Below are positions 1 through 9,540 of a stretch of 64,000 bases of DNA, piece by piece; position 1 is the stretch's first letter, and every line of letters begins with the position of its first letter. The DNA is from Neoceratodus forsteri. Taxonomy: Eukaryota > Chordata > Ceratodontiformes > Ceratodontidae. The stretch is taken from contig CM028131.1 in the NCBI GenBank assembly GCA_016271365.2, positions 285,825,001-285,889,000 on the forward strand. The letters are read 5' to 3'. The notes under the pieces are model-generated. The model ran no database searches and was not told the DNA's origin. It saw only the letters and a program-made list of their open reading frames with translations. The position numbers were made by a program, and so were the translations under genes.

Positions 1-499
1 CTGAGACTGTGACTGCTAGTGCTTATCGTGCTAGTTGATTTAGCAACTTGCTAGTTTTGGGGATTGTTTTTACTTTTATTGGTTAGCTTTCCAATAATTA
101 CTCCCAATTACTCTTCCCATTCCCACTTCTGTCCATATTTTTGTAATTGATGACTGACCAAGACAAAGAGAAAAGACTGTTTAAGTGCACATTTAATTTT
201 TTTGGCCAAAGTGTCTGGATAACTCAGCAGGCTTTTTTTCTAACAAATATTACTAGTTTATTAAAGAAAGCATTCAGTGAACTACATAAAATACAGCCAT
301 GGCTTCACATAGGTACAGCTGATGACTATCACAAATGCAATGTGCACATGAATTAAGAATAAACATATTTAGTCTACCTATAAAGTAATATTTTGTAAAC
401 ATCTATGCATCACAGAACTGTTCATTATCTTATATACTGAATAACAGAATGTCATAATGTTCATCATGACTAACCAATTGAAAAAGGGGTGCCACATTT
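1..499. other. AT-rich stretch, nothing recognised
   Basis: No coding similarity, terminal repeat or tandem structure was seen. A 69-codon open frame at 147-356 has no recognisable composition or motif and is probably chance. The stretch lies immediately downstream of the 3' end of the minus-strand L1 fragment and may be its 3' untranslated remnant or older unique DNA. Confidence 0.4.
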
Positions 500-868
500 A
501 ATCAAATTTTTCTGTGGTCTCTGTAATTAAATGACTCATGCTCATTTAAGGCTAATTTAGACAGGTATTTAGTCCATTCATTTATAGTGGGAGAGGATTT
601 CTCCTTCCAGTGACTAAGGATCATGCACTTAAATCCTAGTGCTGCTAAAAGAAGCCATCTCTTTTCTGTCTGCTCTAAATTGAACTGATTACTTGTGTCC
701 CCTAGTATGAAAATGTGGGGATCAAAAGGTAAAGCATTATTCAGAATTTGCTTGCAAGTTTCCCATATAATTGTCCAGGTGGGCTTAATGAGAACATGTA
801 AAGTACAGTAAGTTAGCATGTGGATTACTACATTTTCATCATTTACTGTATGAGGATAGGACACGTTT
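500..868 (-). pseudogene. L1-type ORF2 C-terminal fragment (last piece of a split L1)
   Basis: The minus-strand frame keeps the spacing of the L1 ORF2 region downstream of reverse transcriptase. There is a His-Met-Leu segment after the Cys/His area, then TIIWE, a PHIFILGD segment, LLLAALG, HWKEKSSPTINEW, and a final acidic/basic tail. In L1 ORF2p this C-terminal part follows the RT domain and binds RNA. The fragment would encode the last ~115 residues. It is separated from its upstream part (3897-4122) by the element at 870-3896. L1 assignment is by remembered family pattern, not by a search. Confidence 0.72.
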
Positions 869-869
869 A

Positions 870-969
870 TTTGGAAAGCTATAGCCTGTAGTTCAAGGAG
901 GCGGTGCAACTGGCCACACACCCCTTTTGGCCTATTTAAGGGATGCTGTCCTCACGCCACACACAAGCA
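870..969 (+). repeat. Direct repeat A1
   Basis: First copy of the ~100-bp repeat. It includes the block AGCCTGTAGTTCAAGG, a GGTGCAACTGGCCACACACC core, the TATA-like CCTATTTAAGGG at 931-942, and it ends in CCACACACAAGC. The pyrimidine-rich leader that follows starts about 30 bases after the TATA-like box, which would suit a promoter. Confidence 0.75.
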
Positions 970-2499
970 CTTTTCCTTGCAGTCAGAGGCTCTGTTGGTC
1001 TTCTTCTCTCCTGCCCCCCATCCCCGTGCATGCTTAGACTCTGCTTGGTTTGTGCTGGACTTCTGTTTTTCTGTTCTCCTGCTTTTGGTTTGTATTACTG
1101 GTATCCGGCTGCTCCGTGCTTCTGTGTGTGCAGGTTCCCTTCCTGCTCCTGCCCTTGTGTTTGCCTTGTTTCTTTCTTTTGGGCTTTCTAGTTTTCTAGT
1201 GCCCTTTCTATACATTGTTACTTACGCTTCAGGTTATGCTCTGTGTTTCCTTGCCTCAAGCTACCTTGTGCCTGTATCCCTAGGCTCCATTTCTCACCTA
1301 CTATTGCAGCCCTCTGTTCACCGCATTGTTCTCTGTATGCTTTGGCTTACCCTGCTTTCTGCCTAACAAGCTTCAGTCCCTACTATTGTCATTGTCTGTT
1401 TTAGCTCATGCTGCAATCTGCTGCCTTGCTCCGCTTAATTGATTACACCTGTTCATGGCTTTGCTGCCTAGCTAACAACTTCTCCCTGTTTCAATGCTTC
1501 ACAATAACCTAAGGAACCTAGTCCATGGAACTCAATCCCGCTTCCTGAACATATACCAAACAAATATTGCTGCTGTTTTCAGTGCATTGCCTCTCCCTAC
1601 AGTTTCTATGTTCATTCAGATTGCTACCCCTACAAGCTATAGTTTATTGCTGCTGGATGCTGCTCAATTATTTTTGCAGCCCTATTGCATTACTCCTCAC
1701 TTCTATGTTTGTGTTATTTAGACTCATTTATTGCTACTCCCACCTTTACAAAACCTCACTTATACCAAACCCTCAGCAGTCTGTTTCTGATGATAATCTA
1801 ATCCTGCTTGCATGGCTGGCATGTGTTTAAGTTGTTTCATTAGCTGCTTGCTGTTGTGGTGTCATGTATGTGGCTTCTTTGCTTTTCCTACGGTGGGGGA
1901 CTGAAGAGTCACATCGGGCATCATGGCTCCAGGCAGCAGGAGTAGCTTTTAACTTCTTACATGTTTTATTGGTCATTGGCTTGCTCTGGCCTTCTACTGC
2001 TGCTCCACACAGCCTTTTGTGGCATTCCACAACCAGCTATTCCAGGCAGCTCTCTACCTTAGGTTGGCTGGCTCTGCCCTGCCTTCTACCATCCTTTCCC
2101 TGCTATTCTGCACCTAATTTACACCGTCATCCCAGCCTTCCTGTCCCTTGCACTACCAGTATGGCTCATATACCAGCCATCATGGTACTAACACAATCAA
2201 CTTGCAAGTTCGTTCATTCCAGGACCACTCCCCTTTCAATACTGGCATCCCCTTCCAAGTCTGAGAGCATATCTTGTTTATTTGTTTTGAACTGCACCTC
2301 CTACCACACTGGCTTTGCAGCCTCCTCCTACCTTATCGGCTTCACAGCCTCCTCCTCTTCAACCATTGGTCCCGGGCTTTGCCTGGCCTCGCCGTTCTCA
2401 TACTCATATTATACTATCCAATTCACTTCCAATTTGACTTTCTAATGGACTTGGTCAGCATGCATTCCAGTGGTTGAAAACTGCTATTTGCATTACCTA

Positions 2500-3529
2500 G
2501 ACCCACGAGAGGGTCCATATTGCTCAGCCTGACCTACATACAGGTCTCATACAGTCAAGACCCATGAGAGGTCCACAGTGCTCAGTCTGACCTATGTACA
2601 GGTCTATCCATGTCTGCTATCATCCATTATGACCCACGTATGGGTCACATGCTCCTTATCGTGTGCAGGTCTCATGCTCATTACAACTCACTTTTCCACA
2701 TTTTGGAGACATGACAACCATATTCATTACTCCAGGACTCATGACAAGACCTGTGGCTGATGGTCTCTCTCTGAACCCGAAGTCACATCTTGAGCATGCA
2801 AAGCTTGGGGGTGAGGTCCTTCTCACCTGGCCCCACACTTGGGAAGGTCCTCGCTCTGGGTGGACTTTCACCTTTTGATGTAGCATTTAAGACTTCAGCA
2901 GCGAAGGGGTGGGCCTTTCATGGGAAGGGAAGGTGACCTAGGCCTTGGGTCCTCAGACATTTCCTCCTTAAAGGGTTTTTTCCCTCTCCTCCGTGCCAAT
3001 GGTCATACTACTAGATAGGCATCCATGTAGTCCCTAGGTCACTTAGGTAGGTTTCCACTGTTGGATGGAGTTGGGTGGATGTCCTGTAATTGTCTTGTCT
3101 CCCCCTTTGGCTGTTCTTTCTCTCCTTAGGAAGCCAAGCCTCCACGCCTTACAGTCAGACCTACGGCTGGGTCACTATTCACCTGTCATTGAAAACTTTT
3201 TTGTGGCACCAAGCATTTTCAGTTAACTGATTGATTTTTCTTTTGCTGTACTGTTATTTTATATTGTTGGTACCTTGGTTTTGGATAAGGCACCCTATAA
3301 ATAAAATGTATTATTATTATTTATTATTATTTCCTGCTTACTTTACTCAAACAATATGACCAACTGACCTATGCTAACAGCTGAACCCCCATTACCAACC
3401 GACCTATGTGCAGGTCTTTGTTGACCCATGCTATCAACTGAACCTATGCTACCACCGACCTATGTACAGGCCTTCATTGACCTATGCTACCAACTGAACC
3501 CATACTACCAACCGACCTATGTACAGGTT
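2500..3529. repeat. Dispersed array of nine 16-bp imperfect palindromes (GACC...GGTC)
   Basis: Copies lie at 2500-2515, 2531-2546, 2559-2573, 2589-2604, 2631-2646, 3158-3173, 3401-3416, 3457-3472 and 3514-3529. Typical members are GACCTATGTACAGGTC and GACCCACGTATGGGTC. The last three sit in a ~57-bp imperfect tandem unit that also carries TGACCYATGCTACCAACTGA. All lie inside the split-repeat element. They could be satellite remnants or protein-binding half-site pairs; nothing in the sequence decides. Confidence 0.7.
3240..3333 (+). repeat. L2-like 3' tail with ATT repeats
   Basis: The sequence reads GGCACCCTATAAATAAAATG and then (ATT)n. This is the typical 3' end of L2-clade LINEs and of SINEs that borrow their tails. 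About 250 bases upstream (2950-3000) is a GGGTTTTTTCCCTCTCCTCC block that resembles one at 22305-22330 and probably belongs to the same 3' UTR type. Confidence 0.5.
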
Positions 3530-3740
3530 CTTGACCCCGATACGTGTTCACTACCTTGTATGCCTTGCTTGACACTCTTTTTGGGCTTCTTCCTAAGGTA
3601 CCTTTAGCCAAGGGAATCACTCCCATGACACCTCAAGGGATGGAACCCCCCCCCCCAAGGTTCCTTGCCTTCATACCACTACAGGGTGGTATACCCCATG
3701 GATAGGGAGGTGGACAGCCAAAGTTTATTTACTTTACACA

Positions 3741-3896
3741 AGCATGAAATGAATTGCACAGGCACAATGAATTGAAAGGCTACAGCCTGTAGTTCAAGGG
3801 GTTGGTGCAACTGGCCACACACCCCTTTAGGCCTATTTAAGGGCTGCTCTCCTTACTCCACACACAAACATGAAACCAGGTGCACAGGCACATTAA
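3741..3896 (+). repeat. Repeat block B1-A2-B2
   Basis: A2 (3771-3870) matches A1 at 870-969, including CCTATTTAAGGG at 3832-3843. It is flanked by B1 (3741-3770) and B2 (3867-3896), which share CATGAAA, TGCACAGGCACA and the same spacing. The L1 coding sequence begins right after B2. Confidence 0.65.
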
Positions 3897-4122
3897 AATA
3901 ATTTATCAGGGGTATAATACCAATTGTGTAGTATTTTAATTGAACTAAGCAACCTTGGAGATCCTTGCTGACTTTATATGAATTTCTCCACATGAGATCC
4001 CAACAGGCCTGAGGTATTGCATTACCTAAGCTGTCTTCTCTTATTTCTCTAGTCTTTTGAGTTAAGTCAGGTCCTGTATCTATTGAAATTGTGTACACTT
4101 TGCCAGCACCTTCTTTGCTCAT
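3897..4122 (-). pseudogene. L1-type ORF2 fragment (third piece of the split L1)
   Basis: The minus-strand translation resembles the L1 ORF2 stretch just after reverse transcriptase. It has an acidic run, then ACWDLMWRNSYKVSKDL and LKYYTIGIIPL, corresponding to the conserved W..DL...I....W and YYTP positions of the family. It ends where repeat B2 begins. Its continuation is at 868-500 and its upstream neighbour is at 7899-7662, on the far side of repeat R. Confidence 0.62.
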
Positions 4123-4386
4123 GGCAATTATGTTTAGATTCTCATATCTTTATTCATTTATTATGTTGGTTTGCATGTGTGCAAGCAACACCTTGCGCAA
4201 GTGGTACATTTCAGAGGTGTGTCAGTGTTGTGGCCAATGCAGAACACACTTTAGTGGGTGCATCCCTCAGCTGCAAATCAGTAAGCATGCTGGTGATGAC
4301 AGCAGTTTTAAAGAAAGCCAAAACCTTGAAAAAAAATCTGCCACTCCAATGAGGTGCAGTTTCCTCATTGCAGCGGCAGATGACAA

Positions 4387-4434
4387 GACTCCAGCCATAC
4401 GCATTACAGTGCACAGTAATGCGCATGGCCGGAG
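4387..4434. repeat. 48-bp imperfect hairpin
   Basis: The arm CTCCAGCCATACGCATTAC pairs with GTAATGCGCATGGCCGGAG around an ~8-base loop, with three mismatches. It lies near the outer end of R copy 1, comparable in place to the larger hairpin at 36841-36963 in copy 2. Confidence 0.75.
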
Positions 4435-4589
4435 TTACCAGTGGAGTTTCAGTGTGCCTTTTCTGGTGAAACAGTTCAATAAGTAAAACAGCTGTGATGC
4501 GGCTTTCCACAATGGTGACTCCTGCCGCCCAAACACACACTCCCCGGAAAGCCAACATCGGAGTGCCCAATCCCTGTGTTGGCATGCCC

Positions 4590-4930
4590 TCCCATTATGT
4601 GGCACAGTGGGAGCCCACCCAAGTGTGCCAAAACATGGCAGCTCCTGGTGCCCACCACACAGTCCTGAAAAGCCAAAATCTGGGGTGCCAATCCCCGTGT
4701 CGGCATGTATGTCCCCCCATTGGTGTGGCACACTGGGAGCCCACCCCAGTGTGCCAAAATAATTGTTTCTGACACTGGGATTCCCACTCCCGGTGTTGGA
4801 TGTGCCACCCCCCCAACCCATCTATGTTCTTTGTGGACAACAGGGTGCCCAATCCCCATGTCAGCAATGGCATGCTCCCACCCCTCCACTATTGTGGCAC
4901 ACTGGGAGCCCACCTCAGTGTGCCTAAATG
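4590..4930. repeat. GC-rich hairpin minisatellite of R
   Basis: Three spaced copies of a near-palindrome of the form GGCACACTGGGAGCCCACC + CCAGTGTGCC occur at about 4600, 4725 and 4890, separated by degenerate ~130-bp repeat sequence that includes CCCAATCCC and GTTGGC. The same module recurs inverted at 36370-36830. Confidence 0.75.
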
Positions 4931-5655
4931 TTTTTTTTTTATTGTTTCCCCCTATAAAATAGAAAAACAATCCCCCGTAGTCTTTTTATTTTATTTAACC
5001 TGTAAAACAGAAAATGGTCCCTTGTGATCTCCCCCATTGCCCTCCCCCAACCCGCACCCTCCCTCTGCATACCCACCTCCCCACACTCTGCCACCCCATA
5101 CTTACCTCTGGAGTCAGGAGCAGCGATCTTCTGTGGCACAGGACACGTCTGAACTCTTCAAAGGCCAAATGCAAACTGAAGAAATTACAGTAACCTTTAT
5201 AATAGGAGTCAATGGGTGGTTTCAACTTAGGTTGATATCTCAGCTATTTGTTGGAATTTTGGCCCCACATTTTCAACATGGGGTTCTTTGGACCCCACCT
5301 CATGAACATGTCACTGTCATTTCGTTACTCGGTCCCAAAAGGTCACTGCATGGAATCACCTTTTGGGACTGATTAACAAAATGACAGTGCCACTGTTCAT
5401 GAGGGGAGGTCCCAAAAAGCCCATGTTGCAAATTTGGTGAAAAAATTCCAAACAATGACTGTGTTACGAGCATGCATTGCGCAGTTTCTATGCACGTTCG
5501 TAACTCCGACAATTTATTATATTTTCACTCCAGATTTTCAACATTGCCATTTTTGCACACCTTCTTATGAAGAGTATAGCTGTCATTTTTCACATCCTAC
5601 CCAAAATGTATTTTTACACCTGTGGCGCAGAATGGCGTGGACGCTATGGAAAATC

Positions 5656-6796
5656 AACTTTATAATAATAAAATAATAATAAAATTAATTTGTTATAGCG
5701 TCTTTCATATTTCAAAGCACTGTACAATCAAGATAAAAACAGAATACAATAAATACAATAAAATCAGGAAAATACAGAACAGGCTTTCCCCCACACAAAA
5801 GTCTTAAGAGCCCGCTTGAAACACCCCACCGTCCCGTACTCCCGAAGCTGACATGGCAGAGAATTCCAGAGGGTAGGTGCCATAAATCCAAAAGCATGTG
5901 CACCCGATGATTTTAAACTCATCCTCGGAACCTCTAGCAACCCCTTGTCAGCCGAGTGAAGCTGTCGCAGAGGGGCGTAGGGAACCAGGAGCTCTTTCCA
6001 GTAATCAGGACCCTGTCTGTGTAGGGCTTTGTAAGTCAATAGACCTACCTTAAAGGTGATCCGCCACTGGATAGGCAGCCAGTGCAGAACATACAGCACA
6101 GGGGTAATATGAGTTCTTCTTGATACTCCAGTCAACAAACGTGCTGCCGCATTCTGTACTAGCTGCAGGTGGTGGATATCAACCCCGGGGAGCCCTAAGT
6201 AAAGGGAGTTACAGTAATCAAGACACAGTGTCACAAAGGCGTGGACCAAAACAGGAAGGTCGCCAGACGAAACAAGGTGCCTAATCCTAGCAATGTTCCT
6301 AAGATGGTAGAAGGCCAGCTTGACAACTGCCGACACCTGAAGATGAAGGGTCAGACCATCGTCAAGCACTGCTCCTAGGCTACGCACCCATTCAGAGGTG
6401 AGAATCTGGGCCCCTTCCCCCAAGATTAAACTGGAGGGGTGCCCAGTCCCCAACCCCTCTGTCCTGCAACCTGGGTCCACAACCAGAACCTCAGTCTTTC
6501 CTGGGTTCAACTTTAAACCACTGGTGCTCATCCAATCTTGGATTTCTTCGAGACAGCTGTTCAGTACTGAGATAGCACTAACCTGGTCGGGAGCAAAAGA
6601 CAGGTAGAGCTGGGTATCATCAGCATAACAGTGAAACCTCAGCCCATGCCATCTTACAATGTCTCTGAGGGGCAGCATATATACTGTGAATAACATGGGG
6701 GACAGCACCGAACCCTGGGGTACCCCGCAAGGCAGAGAGAAAGCCCCAGAAGAAAAAATATCCGAGACAACTCTCTGTGTTCTACCAGCGAGGACA
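5656..6796 (-). mobile_element. 5'-truncated L2-type LINE (copy a)
   Basis: The minus-strand element ends at its 3' side in a GCGCTATA-like segment and AAT/AATAAT repeats (5656-5700), the L2-style tail. Coding sequence begins inside the RT domain at ~6790. It sits exactly at a boundary between two ~300-bp units of R: R reads ...AAATCAACTTT before it and GAGGACAGATTAAC after it. It therefore inserted after R. No clear target duplication is visible. Confidence 0.85.
5764..6790 (-). pseudogene. L2-type reverse transcriptase, C-terminal two thirds of RT to stop
   Basis: This encodes the catalytic half of a non-LTR retrotransposon reverse transcriptase, which copies the element RNA at the target site. 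Read from ~6790 it shows GVPQGSVLSPMLF (RT motif), then FHCYADDTQLYLSF with the intact YADD catalytic box, SGLKLNPGKTEVLV, LVQNAAARLLTG, HITPVL..LHWLPI, FKVGLLTYKALH and the terminal WNSLP..LR...CFKRALKTF block. That C-terminal order is diagnostic for the L2 clade. The frame is open for about 340 codons to the stop at 5764, so the copy is comparatively young. The endonuclease and fingers are missing through 5' truncation. Confidence 0.92.
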
Positions 6797-7646
6797 GATT
6801 AACAAAATCACAGTGCCGCTGTTCATGAGGAGAGGTCCAAAAATGCCCATGTTTAAAATTTGGTGAAAAAATTCCAAAAAATGATTGTGTTACATGCGTG
6901 CATTGCGCAGTTTCTATGCACACTCGTAACTTCACCAATTTTGTATATTTTCACTCCAGATTTTCAACATTGCCATATTTTCACACCACCTCATGAACAG
7001 TATAGATGTCATTTTTCACATCCTGCCCAAAATGTGTGTTTGTACCTGTGGTACCAAATGGTGCAGTCGCTGTGCAAAATCACCTTTCAGGTAACGAACT
7101 GATAGTGCCACTGTTCATAAGGTGGGGTTACAAAAAGCCTATGTTGAAAATCATTTGTAAAAATATTAGCAAACACCCAGGGCATTAGGGTTTCCAACCA
7201 TAATGCCCCAGCCTGTAGAGACTGACAGGCGTCAGGGATGTGACTTAGGATCATTGGCTGTAATGCTCACACCAGTCCACCCCCCCCACCCTGCAACTAG
7301 TGACAGGCATCAAGGTGTGCCTTGGAGTCTTCATCCCCAAAGTTCACCCCATTCTCCTATACTGCAACCATCTCAGCATATTTCTTTATGGAATGGGGTG
7401 ATCGTAAGGCCCGAAGACCCCAAGGCACACCATGACACCTGTCGGTGTCTGCAGGGTGGGCTGAGGTGAAATGGCATGAGCGTTATGGCCAACGACCCAA
7501 AGGCACACCCCCAATGCCTGTCAGTCTCTGCGGGGGTGGTGTTAGTTCAATACTTTACTGCCATTCCTATTATGCATCTCTCTATCTCCTGCACTACCAA
7601 TGCCAATGCCAGCAAGACAACATTCGGCATTGACAAATGCTTGTAT
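6797..7646 (+). mobile_element. Mosaic repeat R, copy 1, right part
   Basis: R resumes with GATTAACAAAATCACAGTG, a second ~290-bp unit (6797-7085) matching the unit at 5368-5655 at roughly 80%. A partial unit follows, then a 330-bp foldback (7213-7544), ending near GGCATTGACAAATGCTTGT at ~7626-7645. The same end is found inverted at ~34592 in copy 2, which places the right boundary of R here. L1 coding sequence resumes ~15 bases further on. Confidence 0.7.
7213..7544. repeat. 330-bp foldback inside R, arms built of an ~85-bp module
   Basis: The left arm starts AGAGACTGACAGGCGTCAGG. The right arm ends CCAATGCCTGTCAGTCTCTG, and the two pair over ~150 bases at about 75-80%. Each arm itself contains two direct copies of a module with GACAGGCAT...GTGTGCCTTGG...TCTTC, giving a ++-- arrangement. 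Copy 2 of R carries the same structure at about 34708-35030. Confidence 0.75.
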
Positions 7647-7661
7647 TGCATAGTTATAATC

Positions 7662-7899
7662 TAATACCTCTTTCAATGCTTCCCTTATTTGAAAATAGTA
7701 ATAAAATTGTGAATACAGCAGCTTATATTTCTCCCTGAGTTCTGTAAATGACCAGAGGATTTCAGTCTGGGGGTTTATTATGTCTATTAGTACTGGAATG
7801 CCTTTATTCTCCCATGAGTATTCATCAGAGTTTTTTTGTAGTTTTGACTCTGGCATTTCTCTATAAAGGGGTATATTCAGCTGGCATATACTGTTATGA
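7662..7899 (-). pseudogene. L1-type ORF2 fragment (second piece of the split L1)
   Basis: The minus-strand translation includes a GIPVLIDII segment, then FTELREKYKLL and FYYYFQIREALKE. These match the L1 ORF2 linker with the conserved 'F.EL..KY.L...F..YLQIR' pattern downstream of RT. The fragment is bounded upstream by the hAT-like element at 7900-8292 and downstream by repeat R. Continuity across both insertions shows that one L1 existed first. Confidence 0.72.
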
Positions 7900-8292
7900 C
7901 AGTGACGGAAATACATTGACTCCATTACAGCAACAGCTGCACAGTGAAGGTACCAACAGAGATAGGGATTCAATGTTGATGGGCTGTCACAACGATATAT
8001 CAGCTGTGCAGTGGGTGGGAGTGTGTTTTCGAGGAGGCAGCATGGGGAGCAGAGCATCGGGAGATGGGTAGGATGTGCAACTGGGGGAAATGCCCTTTTC
8101 TACACTGTCTGTGTTATGTGCAGTTAGTTATCTATAGATTGGGGGGGGTGGAGGGATGCAGCCTTCTGCATTGCTGAATTTGTGTTGTCGTTTGTCGGTG
8201 TGGTGGTTGGTCACCGTGATTATCACGCTGTTGTTTCGGTTGTCGCTCTGGTGCTGTCACTGTATTGACTGCTGATGTGTTTCCCATCACTG
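7900..8292. mobile_element. hAT-like non-autonomous DNA transposon (393 bp)
   Basis: The ends are inverted: CAGTGACGGAAATACA at 7900 and, read on the other strand from 8292, CAGTGATGGGAAACACA. CAGTG-type ends are usual for hAT elements. The flanking 8-mers TGTTATGA and CAGTATGG share only four central bases, so an 8-bp target duplication is possible but decayed. No transposase coding is present. It interrupts L1 ORF2 coding sequence. Confidence 0.62.
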
Positions 8293-9180
8293 CAGTATGG
8301 TGGAACCATTCAGCTAGTATTAACAAAGGTGAGAGGAGGTTAGTAAAATATTTGACAAATTTAGCGAAAGTTTTCAGGTAAGGGTGAAACTGAGAACACA
8401 GGTGAGCAAGGTATATGTCCTTCATAATGTGAAATAAAGAGCAAGGTTTGGCAATGGACTCTTCATAACTGACCTGCAGTGTCCTGGTGCTTCCAGATAG
8501 AAACCAATAGCTAGTCTGATGGCATAATCTGAAAATTGGGAGGCCCATACCTCCATTTTCCATGTCCTCCTCATTTTTTCCAGACTAAATCTTGTTTTTG
8601 CTTTTCCCATATCAATAGCCCAATAAGCAAATTAATCTTATTAGACCAGTTGAACTTTATATTCATTGGGATGTTGCTTAATAGATACAAAATTGTTGGT
8701 GCTATCCTTATTTTAAGCGCGTTCACTTTTCTCCACAAGGAAAGACTGAGTTTACCCCATTTCTCTAGATTAATACTAATTTCTTCAATTAAAGGTCTCA
8801 TGTCACTATTAACTAGACTAGCCAAACTGTGAGGAAATTGGATGCCTAGATAGGTTATGTGATCCCCTGCCCATTTTAAGTTGTTCCTAAAACATAGCAA
8901 TTGAATGGTTTTTCTAGTGCCATTTAGCAGGAGAACTGATTTTTACCAGTTTACATACAAGCTAGATATTAGCTTAAATTTCTTAAGGATTTATGTGGAT
9001 TCGATAAGGACAGCTATAAATACCAACATACACCAATGTCTTTTGTTCTACCTTGTTAAGTCTAATGCCTGATATGAGTGCATTTTGTCTGATAAGACAT
9101 AGTAGGGGTTCTACAGCTAAGACAAATAATAGTGGGGATGGTGGACATCCCTGCTTTATACCCCTCTTAAAGGACAAGTA
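8293..9180 (-). pseudogene. L1-type ORF2 fragment, RT end and connecting region (first piece)
   Basis: Three consecutive minus-strand blocks were read. 9177-8983 has FKRGIKQGCPPSPLLFVLAV and EPLL..IR, the L1 RT motif that follows the palm. 8900-8571 has a YLGIQF segment, LIEEI..NLEKWGKLSLSLW and IAPTILYLLSNIPM, the L1 thumb region. 8563-8300 has GGMGLPIF and an ILAEWFHH ending. Frameshifts separate the blocks. Everything upstream of RT motif GCPPSP is missing: a TTAA site at 9177-9180 marks the junction with another mobile element. Confidence 0.85.
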
Positions 9181-9540
9181 AACAGGGTACTACTTTAAAA
9201 AACAGTTGTAAAATCTGACTTCATAGAGAGACAAAGGAAAGGCTGCAGTTTCCATTTATGCTAAAACTGCATTCATATAATTAAACTCTCTTTTCAAACC
9301 TCACACCATCTCTGCTCTCTAAGATGGCCACCTAACGTGCAACGTGATGATGTAATTGAAGTGAGAGCGCCTGAATAGTGCTCTGTAGTCTGTATACTGC
9401 CAAAAGCCTCCAGTGCAGTCTCTGCCCTTTTACTGTTCAACTGAAGCAAAATGATCAAAATCATGACTCCACATGCACATTACATTTATAAATAAACATG
9501 TTAGGCTATGGTTTTGACCTTTACATTGTGCAAAATAAAT
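9177..9540 (+). mobile_element. TTAA-flanked MITE, family 2, copy i
   Basis: It starts at a TTAA (9177-9180) within L1 coding sequence and continues AGGACAAGTAAACAGGG. It shares GGAAAGGCTGC, GCTAAAACTGCAT and ATCAAAATCATGA in the same order with 47753-48190 and, inverted, with 55120-55572. No coding sequence was seen. The TTAA target suggests piggyBac-type mobilisation, but the far end was not found and L1 does not resume, so the copy may be truncated or its partner deleted. Confidence 0.55.

Larger units (their letters stand above)
870..3896 (+). mobile_element. Retroelement-like insertion with split direct repeats (A1 - body - B1-A2-B2)
   Basis: A ~100-bp sequence at 870-969 (A1) recurs at 3771-3870 (A2) with roughly 85-90% identity. 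A2 is bracketed by a second ~30-bp direct repeat, B1 (3741-3770) and B2 (3867-3896). The order A1...B1-A2-B2 is the split-direct-repeat layout known for Ngaro-type members of the DIRS order. Both A repeats contain a TATA-like CCTATTTAAGGG. The ~2.8 kb body is pyrimidine-rich on the plus strand with no recognisable RT, RNase H or tyrosine recombinase, so it would be non-autonomous or badly decayed. The element interrupts L1 ORF2 coding sequence, which resumes on both sides. The orientation shown is that of the TATA-like box. Confidence 0.5.
4240..5655 (+). mobile_element. Mosaic repeat R, copy 1, left part
   Basis: This stretch is homologous, in inverse orientation, to 35.36-36.96 kb. The blocks in order are a small hairpin (4387-4434), GC-rich hairpin subrepeats (about 4590-4930), a segment with CAGACGTGT and a GAGGTAAGT-like site (on the other strand), then a ~300-bp unit rich in CATGAACAGT/ACTGTTCATGAGG inverted motifs. 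There is no open reading frame with recognisable similarity. The outer left boundary is uncertain because the first 250 bases do not align base by base with copy 2. An L2 insertion separates this part from 6797-7646. Confidence 0.65.

Noticed and set aside
1864..2445. 193-codon plus-strand open frame in the split-repeat element
   Set aside because: Composition follows the pyrimidine-rich DNA (Ser, Leu, Pro, Thr); no domain, no relation to gag, RT or recombinase. Treated as chance.
4435..4970. Overlapping 128-164-codon minus-strand frames
   Set aside because: Lie in the GC-rich hairpin repeats of R; open frames exist on both strands and in several phases, without domain similarity.
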